64,000 nucleotides of DNA, from the NCBI GenBank assembly GCA_947499125.1, contig CANMMP010000001.1:744001-808000 (forward strand), given 5' to 3'. The notes under the pieces are model-generated. The model did no database searches, had not been told where the DNA came from, and saw nothing but the letters and a program-made list of their open reading frames with translations. Of the stretch, positions 53,299 to 61,680 are shown one piece after another. A program made the position numbers and the translations under genes. This DNA comes from an uncultured Pontibacter sp. Lineage in GTDB: Bacteria; Bacteroidota; Bacteroidia; Cytophagales; Hymenobacteraceae. Within the stretch, counting starts at the first letter, position 1. Every line of letters begins with the position of its first letter.

Positions 53299-54228
53299 AT
53301 GCCACAAAACCTTCGCATTATATTTATGGGTACACCCGATTTTGCGGTGCCCACTTTACAGATTTTGGTTGAGCACAACTATAACGTGGTTGCCGTAATT
53401 ACCGCCCCCGACAAACCAGCTGGTCGCGGCCAGAAAATACAACAGTCTCCTGTTAAAGAGTATGCCGTATCGCAAAATATTCCGGTGCTGCAGCCTACTA
53501 ACTTAAAATCGGAAGCTTTCCTGGAAGAACTGCGCAGCTATAAGGCCGATCTGCAGATTATAGTTGCGTTCCGTATGCTGCCGGAGGTTGTCTGGGATAT
53601 GCCGCCACTGGGTTCTTTTAACATACATGGGTCGTTGTTGCCTCAATACCGTGGCGCTGCGCCTATAAACTGGGCTATCATTAATGGCGAAAAAGAGACA
53701 GGCGTTACGTCGTTCTTCCTTAAGCATGAGATTGACACCGGTGACCTGTTGCTGCAAACCCGCGTGCCGATTTTAGAAGAAGACAACTTTGGCACGATGT
53801 ACGAAAAGCTGAAGCACGAAGGCGCTAAGCTAGCTTTAAAAACCGTACAGGCTATAGAACAGGACAACGTAAAACCTATGCCGCAACCAGCATCTGGCGA
53901 GCTGAAACATGCCCCGAAGATATTCAAGGAAACCTGCGAGATAAACTGGAACCAACCAGCAGAGCAGGCACGTAATTTTGTGCGCGGTCTATCCCCTTAC
54001 CCAACTGCGTGGACCCGACTCGGCGATAAAACTTTTAAAGTATTTCAGGTGGAGGTGCTGGAAAATACAGCATATGAGGGCGAACCCGGAACTATAGTTA
54101 CCGATAACAAGACCTTCGTGCACTTAAAAACTGCTGACGGTGCCGTAGCTATAGTTGACCTTCAGATGGAAGGCAAAAAGCGCATGCCGCTGGCTGATCT
54201 GTTACGAGGTTATAGTTTTAACGTATAG
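53299..54228 (+). CDS. fmt: Methionyl-tRNA formyltransferase
   Basis: 309 residues. Formylates initiator Met-tRNA. The signatures APDKPAGRGQ (near 36), FNIHGSLLPQYRGAAPINWA with the catalytic Asn/His (near 105), and HEIDTGDLLLQ with the catalytic Asp (near 144) are intact. The C-terminal tRNA-binding OB-like part runs from about 205 to 309. It is 4 bp downstream of the NamZ-like gene. def is not adjacent. A repeat-containing 185-bp gap follows. Confidence 0.97.
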   Translation: MPQNLRIIFMGTPDFAVPTLQILVEHNYNVVAVITAPDKPAGRGQKIQQSPVKEYAVSQNIPVLQPTNLKSEAFLEELRSYKADLQIIVAFRMLPEVVWDMPPLGSFNIHGSLLPQYRGAAPINWAIINGEKETGVTSFFLKHEIDTGDLLLQTRVPILEEDNFGTMYEKLKHEGAKLALKTVQAIEQDNVKPMPQPASGELKHAPKIFKETCEINWNQPAEQARNFVRGLSPYPTAWTRLGDKTFKVFQVEVLENTAYEGEPGTIVTDNKTFVHLKTADGAVAIVDLQMEGKKRMPLADLLRGYSFNV

Positions 54229-54238
54229 TTTTAACCTG

Positions 54239-54372
54239 CCCCTCCGAGGAGGGGATCTGGACTTCGGTTTTAGATAAAGAAACAGTTCTATAGTTAATGT
54301 TAGTCATAACTACAGAATTTAATAAAGTACCTACCTTTAAGAAATTCCCCTCCTCGGAGGGGTTAGGGGTGG
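54239..54372. repeat. Two facing CCCCTCC hairpin units between fmt and folA
   Basis: CCCCTCCGAGGAGGGG (54239-54254) and its exact reverse complement CCCCTCCTCGGAGGGG (54347-54362), the second followed by TTAGGGGTGGGTT. Each is itself a hairpin. Same family as 41191-41298. Confidence 0.7.
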
Positions 54373-54413
54373 GTTTCTGCATTACCAAATTAACTAATTA
54401 GCACCTTAAAACT

Positions 54414-54902
54414 ATGATAGCTATAGTTGTAGCCGCCTCCGAAAATAACGTGATCGGGAAAGATAATCAGCTCATTTGGCACTTACCTGCCGACCTGCGT
54501 TATTTTAAAAACCTGACTATGGGCCACCCGATTCTGATGGGGCGCAAAACCTATGAGTCGATTGGAAAACCACTGCCGGGCCGCACTACGGTTATTATTA
54601 CACGCCAGCACGACCTCCAGATGCCAGGCTGTATCGTTACCAACTCCCTCGACGAAGCTATTGCAGAAGCCCAGAAACTGGACCAGGACGTTTACATTAT
54701 AGGTGGTGCCGAGATCTACAGGCAAGCGATCTCCAAAGCCGACACCATTTACCTGACACGGTTGCATCATCATTTTGACGGCGATGCTTACTTTTCGGAA
54801 TTAGCTGAAGGGGATTGGGAAACTATAAACACCGATAAGCACGAACCAGATGAGAAAAATAAGTATAGCTATAGTTTCATAACTATGAAGCGGAAAGTAT
54901 AA
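54414..54902 (+). CDS. folA: Dihydrofolate reductase
   Basis: 162 residues. Reduces dihydrofolate with NADPH. MIAIVVAASENNVIGKDNQLIWHLPADLRYF holds the substrate-binding Asp (LPADLRYF); HPILMGRKTYESIGKPLPGR and YIIGGAEIYRQAI are cofactor motifs. No thyA beside it. ATG 54414 follows the repeat-rich gap. The terminator begins right after the stop. Confidence 0.97.
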   Translation: MIAIVVAASENNVIGKDNQLIWHLPADLRYFKNLTMGHPILMGRKTYESIGKPLPGRTTVIITRQHDLQMPGCIVTNSLDEAIAEAQKLDQDVYIIGGAEIYRQAISKADTIYLTRLHHHFDGDAYFSELAEGDWETINTDKHEPDEKNKYSYSFITMKRKV

Positions 54903-54946
54903 AAACAAAAAAGGAGCAACTATAAAGTTGCTCCTTTTTTGTTTTT
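54901..54946. terminator. Bidirectional terminator between folA and porU2
   Basis: Perfect 21-bp arms (54901-54921 and 54926-54946) with an ATAA loop. An A-run and a T-run make it usable by both convergent genes. Confidence 0.93.
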
Positions 54947-54960
54947 ATACCTGGCTATAC

Positions 54961-57900
54961 TTAGCGCAGAATATAGATCTTGCCATAGCCGTTCTTAAAG
55001 GCCTTGTCGCCGAACTTTTGTTTGTGCAGCATAGGTTCGGTTCCCTGGCTGATAACAACACGATACAGGTAAACGCCATTTGCCAGCTTGTCACCATACA
55101 TATCGCTACCATCCCAGGCATACTCGGTTTTGTTATTACCGATGCGCAGCGGCCCAAGTTCTTCCTTCATTATCTCTTTTACCACTTTACCGGTTATAGT
55201 TAATATCTGGATCTTGATGTGGTCAGGTATAGTAGTACCGGTTAGTGTAAATACAAAATGTGTTTTGGTAGAGAACGGATTCGGGAACGGATAGAAATTT
55301 GTGATCGAAGCTTTATCGTCCACCTCAAAATTAATGCGGTACGGCGAGATACCTGATTGTTTTCCGGCCACATCACGTCCTCGTACCTCCATCGTATAGC
55401 GGCCAGCCTCAAACTTCTTCGGCTTAAATTCTACCCTGAAATCGCTGTTCTCGGTAGCCGGGTGAAACTCAATATGCTCTACATCTCCAGATTCAGTTTC
55501 AAGTGATATTACTTTTTCCTGCTTTCCTTCATTAACAAGCACAACCGACATACCAGAAGCATCCTGCAAGTGCGCATAGCGGTTCTCATCTTTCATGGTT
55601 ATACTTATCAGCGGTGTAGGCGATATCAGTTCCCCATCTAGTATATGTATACCATCAAAAGCTACATCCATAGTTGGGTGTAACCTAGGTTTAACCCTGA
55701 AAGGAACTACATAAATGTTATTGAAGTAATGCTGCTCCGGCTGCAGGCGCGGGTTTACATAGATACTTAGCTTGTAAGTACCCTCAAGTGCCAGCGTATT
55801 AAACTCATCCGTAAAGTTAACAGACGAATTAGCAGCTAACGGTGCCAGCTTCATCAGTTTTTTCTGTTCTTCTATACCATCGCCAGTCAGGGTAACTTCC
55901 ACTACCAGCGAGTCTTTAAAAGCAACCGGTGTAATGTTCTGGAAGATCATAGGCACCTGCAGCATCCCTTTATTTGCCTGTTCTGTTACCAGCTGCTCGG
56001 TTACTTCTGCCAGATCTGGCCTGATGATGCCCTCCGGAACAGGTTCGTAAAGTACCGTCCAGTTTTCTAGCTGAGGTGCCGATCTATCCGCTACATCAGA
56101 CATAGCAGCCTGTAATTTTAACAACGGATATTGTGCGGTGCTGATATCAGACAGGTTAAAGTTCTTGGTTGTTACATCTTCCGCAAGTACGGTTGTATTT
56201 CCTTCAGAACTTACTCCTATCAGGCTTAATGTATAGTTATCGTTGCCTGCTCTGTACTTTTCAATATTATGGTGTAGAGAGCCCCAACTTAATGCAGGCC
56301 CGATCAGGGTAGAAGTAATTACGCCATTATCCTGTGGAGCCAGTACTCTATGCTTTAGTGTAATGTATTGCGAGTTAGCCGGTACACCATTATCTAAAAT
56401 GGCTGTCATTTCTTTCGCGCTGCCTGGGGCTGTTCCTTTCTGGCCAACTATAGCAAACGGATACCCTGTTGCCATGTCCTGTATGAGTTTAGACCCTATT
56501 TTGCCAAAAGCAGCTTTCTGCGAAGTAGTGAAGTCTGAATAAGGGACATTATTTATACCTATAGCTACTACATAAAAGCTATCTGGTACTGCATTAATAA
56601 AGGTCTCTATTTTGGCGCGGTTACTGGCAGTCGCAAGACTTCCGAAATCATACATAAATGGTTCCGAGCCACATGCGTATGCAGGCACTAAATTTTCAAC
56701 AGGCTTTAATGTTTTATTATTGAGCACCACCATAATAATGCGGGAGGCGCTACTACCTGCTGGGTTACTGCAACCCATGTGTATCATTGGCCGCCCGTTT
56801 ATGATCAGGTTATGGTCTGGTGTGCTGAATCGTGAAGCGCCGCCAATCGTCCTGATCTCAATATCAGACTTCAGGGGAGCAAACTCAATCCGGTGCTGTT
56901 CCTCATTTACCTGGATCTTATCCAGTTCATCCGTTTTATACTGCCCAATATGCCCTTGGGACCAGCCAGTGCCGCTATTTTTAATATGCCTGAACGATCC
57001 TGCAGCATATAGCGTATCTTCCCCTTCTTCGTACTGCTGAAAGCGTGCTCTCCAGAAATAAACGGTACTATCGGGATGTGTGTCCGGCAGGTTTATTTCC
57101 CAGTTTTGGAGGTAGCTTTCGTTGGATGTAAAGGTCTTTTTATAGTTACTGTTAAAGTTATGCGTAGTGTCAACCTCAAAGTATACCGCCTGGTTTTCGG
57201 TTAGTACAGCAGTGGGCTGCACCACCAGGTTTACTTTAGAATCAGATACTATACTGTTCGGTAAAGGAGCCATTGCAACAAGCCCACTTGCCGGAAAGTA
57301 ATGCCGGAAACTACCAATATTATTACCTTCATCCAGTTCGCTTATCTTATCCGGATGATCCATTATTACCTCAAACCTGTTCATACCTAAGGCTTTCACA
57401 TCGAGGTTAGAAAGCTTCAGGTTCAAGGTCTTTTCGTAATAAACTGGTCCAACTTTAATAGAGTCAGTTAGCACCTCGGTATTATCTGGCAGGGTGCGTT
57501 TTACAGCTACATAAACAGAGTCAGTAATAGCTTTGCCCCAGTTGCCAACGTTAACCTTAAGTATAAACTCAGGTGTAATAGCTGTCAATGGGCTGGAATC
57601 TAAAGAACTAAAGCTATAGTTATTAGGTAATACATGGTAATCGGGTTTTGCAGGAGAATATATTCTTATGGCCGGATCACCTTGCAGCAACATTTCCAGC
57701 ATAAGCGCAATGGCAACCGGGCTTCTTGTCTCAGCATTTAATCGCTTTATTGCTTCCTGGTGTATCTGCCCTATAGTTCTGCCATAAAACTGCTCATCCT
57801 GAAAGGCCGTTGTATAAAAGTTCCGGCTGTAGCGGTGCAATGTAGTTAAGTCGCCGGCACCTATATGAGCAATGTAAGCTATTGCACCTCTGTTAGGTGT

Positions 57901-59961
57901 CTTTATCCAGTCCTCGCCAAACGACACATGGTTGGGGTTAAACGCAGATCCGGTACCGCAACCATTCATCAGCAGCACAGGGTACTTTCCTTTATTGTTA
58001 TACCCGTTGATCGGGCTTGAGGCATAACCTATATCGAGGTCGGTAGTTTCAGAAGAACTATGCCCAAAAAAAGTAACAAGTGATAAACCGGCATTTACTT
58101 CATCTGATACATTGATCGTTTCCACTACCTCGCTTACATTTTTACGGTAGTGCTCCTTTACATTTGCCCCAAGAAATGGGCCTTCACCAATGCGTTTGTA
58201 AGACTGTAAGTGGTTTGTAATACTTGTTATTTCTTCCAGGGAAGTACCTCCCCCCAACTGTAGTATATTTTTCCGCCAGGGCTGGCCGGGGTCTGCAGCT
58301 TCATACTCTTTCACCTTGTTCAGGTAGCTTATAATCTCTTCGGGAGTTGTTACAGATACCCGACCTGTTGGCACTGCAGCCACATAAGATCCGTTCCTGA
58401 AATCAGCAGAAAAAATATTATCAGAGCCTGGCGAGCCACCGGCAAGCACCAGATCCTGTTTTCGTTGCGCCGCGTTACGATAGTTTATCCTATCAATCTC
58501 AATGCCTTTACCTAAAATAAGCAGGTGCTTTGCATTAGGAGCTTTGCGCATGTAACTCAAAAAATTACGGACAGCCCCAGTAGACACTTCTCCATAATGA
58601 AACTGGTTTACAATATCATCTATATAAACAAGCAGGGTATCGTACTTACCCCCACTTAACGAAGCTCTGTAAGCAGCATATTCTTTTGGGGCAGGCAAAG
58701 CAGAGCCGGCAGCAGTTGCCATCAGTTGCTTATTTGTAAGTATAAGGTAGTTGTGCGCTGCCGGGTTTATATTTCTGAATTTAATTTTTTCGGCTGGCAC
58801 CGGTCGTAACGGATTAGCAACATCAGATAGCAGCACTTTGCGCGACTTAGTGTTATCAGCGTTAATAACATAGCCTTTTTTGCTACCAGCCATGTTTCCC
58901 TGTACTCTTACAATGTTGTTAGGGTCTGTTACATCGAAAGCTATAGTTGTAGCACTGGCACCACTAAACTCAAAGTATGGATTTATACTTCTGGTAGAAT
59001 CGGTGTAGAAGTGCATATGGTTACCGGCAACTAAACTTTGCTGCTGAAATGCAACCGACGCCAAAACCATACCTATTTGGTTAGAAGGAACATCTATTGT
59101 AGACAAAGACCCTACAGTTACAGTACCAGATGTGCTTATATCTGAAAACTCGATGTTTAATTTGTTCTTAACAAAACCGAAGCCATAAAAGCTATGCTTT
59201 GCCACCTCCCTAGCCTTACCTGAGCCATCTGTAACTCTAATAATAAACTCATGCTCAGCGTTATTCATAGCATAAGCTATGTAAGTTAATTCAGGTTTTT
59301 GGCCTGCATTATAAACATTCTTTATATTTAAAGCCTTATAATCTCTAGGGTTTTTGGCGGAGCTAGTACTCATATACCCTTCGACTAATCCCATCCAAGG
59401 CATTTGAGATCCGCTTTCATCTTTACCTCTGTAATAAAAGTCTGTAGCAACTACAGTAGAGCGCTGCAAATGGTAAGGTTCCGGTGTTTTGCCTTGTGCT
59501 GACAGGTTTGAGGACTGCATACGTTTACCCGGTGTTGGAGCAACGGTCAGGAAGTAGGCTGCTGTATCGGTGTACAAACTATAAAGCTTATGCATCTGGT
59601 GTGCCGGGTCCTTATATAAGGCCTGGTCCAGGACGCCATCGTTCCGTTCACCGTAAAACTCTACATAATCCTGCTGATCCAGTTTGCCGTCGGCTTCGCC
59701 TGCCACATGAATAGCTACTTCCTTGCCCCTTCTGAAAAGCTGCAGGTTTTGCGGATTTACGCCGGCAAGCCCAAGCTGATTCAGATAGTCATGGTTAAGC
59801 TGATATAATCCGGTTTGGGTTATCTTTATTTTATAGTAGGTCTGGTCGTGCTTTATCCAGTCGTTGCCATAGGTTGTTTGGGCTGTAGCAGCGCCACTCA
59901 GCAATTGAAGTACAACTGTAAAATAAAGCCGATATAGAGAGAAAGGTATACGCATACTCAT
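54961..59961 (-). CDS. Type IX secretion system sortase PorU2-like protein
   Basis: 1666 residues with a signal peptide (SMRIPFSLYRLYFTVVLQLL then ATAQTTYGN). A C25 (gingipain-like) cysteine protease domain covers about 420-770: the catalytic His is in VTFFGHSSSETTDLD (near 632) and the Cys in LLMNGCGTGSAFNP (near 665). Long beta-sandwich repeats follow. The end (FYPFPNPFSTKTHFVFTLTG, YAWDGSDMYGDKLANGVYLY) is a type A-like C-terminal domain. PorU removes sorting domains and attaches cargo at the surface; this long form resembles what is called PorU2 in Cytophagales. The porV-like gene is 5 bp upstream, so they are one operon. Length and repeats exceed the ~1160 residues of P. gingivalis PorU. 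Confidence 0.88.
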   Translation of the reverse strand: MSMRIPFSLYRLYFTVVLQLLSGAATAQTTYGNDWIKHDQTYYKIKITQTGLYQLNHDYLNQLGLAGVNPQNLQLFRRGKEVAIHVAGEADGKLDQQDYVEFYGERNDGVLDQALYKDPAHQMHKLYSLYTDTAAYFLTVAPTPGKRMQSSNLSAQGKTPEPYHLQRSTVVATDFYYRGKDESGSQMPWMGLVEGYMSTSSAKNPRDYKALNIKNVYNAGQKPELTYIAYAMNNAEHEFIIRVTDGSGKAREVAKHSFYGFGFVKNKLNIEFSDISTSGTVTVGSLSTIDVPSNQIGMVLASVAFQQQSLVAGNHMHFYTDSTRSINPYFEFSGASATTIAFDVTDPNNIVRVQGNMAGSKKGYVINADNTKSRKVLLSDVANPLRPVPAEKIKFRNINPAAHNYLILTNKQLMATAAGSALPAPKEYAAYRASLSGGKYDTLLVYIDDIVNQFHYGEVSTGAVRNFLSYMRKAPNAKHLLILGKGIEIDRINYRNAAQRKQDLVLAGGSPGSDNIFSADFRNGSYVAAVPTGRVSVTTPEEIISYLNKVKEYEAADPGQPWRKNILQLGGGTSLEEITSITNHLQSYKRIGEGPFLGANVKEHYRKNVSEVVETINVSDEVNAGLSLVTFFGHSSSETTDLDIGYASSPINGYNNKGKYPVLLMNGCGTGSAFNPNHVSFGEDWIKTPNRGAIAYIAHIGAGDLTTLHRYSRNFYTTAFQDEQFYGRTIGQIHQEAIKRLNAETRSPVAIALMLEMLLQGDPAIRIYSPAKPDYHVLPNNYSFSSLDSSPLTAITPEFILKVNVGNWGKAITDSVYVAVKRTLPDNTEVLTDSIKVGPVYYEKTLNLKLSNLDVKALGMNRFEVIMDHPDKISELDEGNNIGSFRHYFPASGLVAMAPLPNSIVSDSKVNLVVQPTAVLTENQAVYFEVDTTHNFNSNYKKTFTSNESYLQNWEINLPDTHPDSTVYFWRARFQQYEEGEDTLYAAGSFRHIKNSGTGWSQGHIGQYKTDELDKIQVNEEQHRIEFAPLKSDIEIRTIGGASRFSTPDHNLIINGRPMIHMGCSNPAGSSASRIIMVVLNNKTLKPVENLVPAYACGSEPFMYDFGSLATASNRAKIETFINAVPDSFYVVAIGINNVPYSDFTTSQKAAFGKIGSKLIQDMATGYPFAIVGQKGTAPGSAKEMTAILDNGVPANSQYITLKHRVLAPQDNGVITSTLIGPALSWGSLHHNIEKYRAGNDNYTLSLIGVSSEGNTTVLAEDVTTKNFNLSDISTAQYPLLKLQAAMSDVADRSAPQLENWTVLYEPVPEGIIRPDLAEVTEQLVTEQANKGMLQVPMIFQNITPVAFKDSLVVEVTLTGDGIEEQKKLMKLAPLAANSSVNFTDEFNTLALEGTYKLSIYVNPRLQPEQHYFNNIYVVPFRVKPRLHPTMDVAFDGIHILDGELISPTPLISITMKDENRYAHLQDASGMSVVLVNEGKQEKVISLETESGDVEHIEFHPATENSDFRVEFKPKKFEAGRYTMEVRGRDVAGKQSGISPYRINFEVDDKASITNFYPFPNPFSTKTHFVFTLTGTTIPDHIKIQILTITGKVVKEIMKEELGPLRIGNNKTEYAWDGSDMYGDKLANGVYLYRVVISQGTEPMLHKQKFGDKAFKNGYGKIYILR

Positions 59962-59966
59962 TTACC

Positions 59967-61064
59967 TTATTTAAAAGAATATCCCATCGAAACAATTACA
60001 GACGAAACACTGGCATTTGTGATGCTATTGGTCTCACGGTCACTCATCCGGGAAAGAGCCAGGTCCAAAGAGAAACCATTTGACACAAAACCAACCCCAA
60101 AATTAGGCTGTACCTGCGATGCCTTGCTGCCATCGAAGCGGGTTGTTTGCTGGTAATTACTAAGTCCGCCACGTATAAACACCGAATTAGCATATGCCAC
60201 TTCCACTCCCAAATGCGGGTCCACCGAAACCAGGTCCGATCCTAAGAGCACATTACGTTTTCCATCAAACGTAAGATCTATATCCGAAGACACAAGCGCT
60301 GTAAATTTTTCGTTTATTTTAAAGCTCCGGGCTGCACCAAGTATAATCCGTGGCAGCGTAAGCTCAGCAGAGTTCTCTGGCAGGTCATTACCGGTCTGGG
60401 CATAAGCATCTTCCAGTTCTTCTACGTTATGGCTCCAGGCAGTAAATGTGGTGGTTATGTCTTTCGCCATTACACCAAACCGCCAGTCGCGGTGTTCCAA
60501 CTGCGCTCCTGCATCAATACCAAAACCCCACGCATTGGCAAAATCACCTACGTTACGGTAAATAATTTTAGCACTGGCTCCCAGCTGCAGACCCTGTATC
60601 AGGTTGCTGCGACGTGCATACGATAGTAATACAGCATAATCGGCTACCGAGAAAAAACGGACACTATCATATTGTATATACCCGAACTCATTCTGTAACC
60701 GGCGGGTATCAGCAATATCATCTACACCTAATCTTATTACCGATACCGCCAAAGCACTGCTACTGTCCAAAGGCATGGCAAAAGCACCGAAATCGTTCTT
60801 GGCTATACCTGCAAACAGCTCGGAGTGCATAAGTGCTATGTTATACTTGTCAGGTAAAAGCAGCAGGCCGGCGGGGTTCCAATAACCGGAGGTAGCATCG
60901 GAAGTGATGGCTACCTGCACATTGCCCATACCTAAAGCGCGCGCACCTACTCCTACATTCAGGAACTCGTTGCTATACTTTGGAGCACTTACCTGGCCTT
61001 GGGCATTAACCGAAAACGCCAGCAAAAATACTGTTAGCAGACTGTAAAGGGTAAATTTATACAT
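59967..61064 (-). CDS. PorV/PorQ family outer-membrane protein
   Basis: 365 residues. Signal peptide (MYKFTLYSLLTVFLLAFSVN-AQG), then the family signature VGVGARALGMGNVQVAITSD and SGYWNPAGLLLL, and barrel strands to the end (VSVIVSMGYSFK-like). PorV/PorQ are FadL-like barrels that hold the sortase (PorU) and carry cargo from the translocon SprA. Being 5 bp from the sortase gene, this is likely its dedicated partner. No other porK-L-M-N genes are in the window. Confidence 0.9.
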   Translation of the reverse strand: MYKFTLYSLLTVFLLAFSVNAQGQVSAPKYSNEFLNVGVGARALGMGNVQVAITSDATSGYWNPAGLLLLPDKYNIALMHSELFAGIAKNDFGAFAMPLDSSSALAVSVIRLGVDDIADTRRLQNEFGYIQYDSVRFFSVADYAVLLSYARRSNLIQGLQLGASAKIIYRNVGDFANAWGFGIDAGAQLEHRDWRFGVMAKDITTTFTAWSHNVEELEDAYAQTGNDLPENSAELTLPRIILGAARSFKINEKFTALVSSDIDLTFDGKRNVLLGSDLVSVDPHLGVEVAYANSVFIRGGLSNYQQTTRFDGSKASQVQPNFGVGFVSNGFSLDLALSRMSDRETNSITNASVSSVIVSMGYSFK

Positions 61065-61275
61065 AGGCTAAGACTCGGGTAGCTATAGTTGGCTAAAGCA
61101 GATTTTGTACTGCATACACTTCTCCTGTAAACAGATTTCAACCTCTAACATTACTTTGACTGAAATAGTTGTGTTCAGCCAAAATATATTTTAAAGACAA
61201 AAATACACTATAAAAATATAAATTTTCCTGTCTTTTTAACCCTTTTTAAAAACTTTCGTAATTAAATTTAAACAG

Positions 61276-61310
61276 TACCTTGTTTTACATAGTACCTTAC
61301 ATTATATTTG
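61276..61310 (+). promoter_or_regulatory. PadR gene promoter with dyad operator
   Basis: TTG (61280-61282), 20 nt, TATATTTG (61303-61310). A dyad TACnnTGT-N3-ACAnnGTA (61276-61294) covers the -33 element, and AGTACCTT occurs twice (61274 and 61291). It fits autoregulation by the PadR protein. Confidence 0.6.
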
Positions 61311-61339
61311 CTTCAACATTATAACCGAACGAAATCATC

Positions 61340-61678
61340 ATGAAAGTAGAAAACACACAAGTGCAGATGCGGAAGGGAATTCTGGAATTCTGCATACTGG
61401 AGATTATCTCTCGTGGTGAGGTGTATGCGTCAGATATGCTCGAGGAGCTTACAGCTGCTAAAATGATCGTGGTGGAAGGCACTTTATACCCGCTGCTAAC
61501 CCGTCTTAAAAATGCCGGTCTGCTCGACTATAGCTGGGTGGAGTCTACTTCGGGGCCGCCACGCAAATACTACACTCTCACCGAATCCGGAAAGGATTTT
61601 CTGGAACAACTCCGCGCTACCTGGCACGAACTGGTAGATTCCACTGAATTCATCATTCAAAACAAGAAAGCTCAATAG
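61340..61678 (+). CDS. PadR family transcriptional regulator
   Basis: 112 residues. Winged-helix domain typical of small PadR proteins: MRKGILEFCILEIISRGEVY, AKMIVVEGTLYPLLTRLKN and SWVESTSGPPRKYYTLTESG. It usually represses a neighbouring membrane-stress or transport operon. Its stop is two bases before the ATG of the PspC-domain gene, so the two form an operon and the regulator probably controls it. Confidence 0.93.
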   Translation: MKVENTQVQMRKGILEFCILEIISRGEVYASDMLEELTAAKMIVVEGTLYPLLTRLKNAGLLDYSWVESTSGPPRKYYTLTESGKDFLEQLRATWHELVDSTEFIIQNKKAQ

Positions 61679-61680
61679 TC

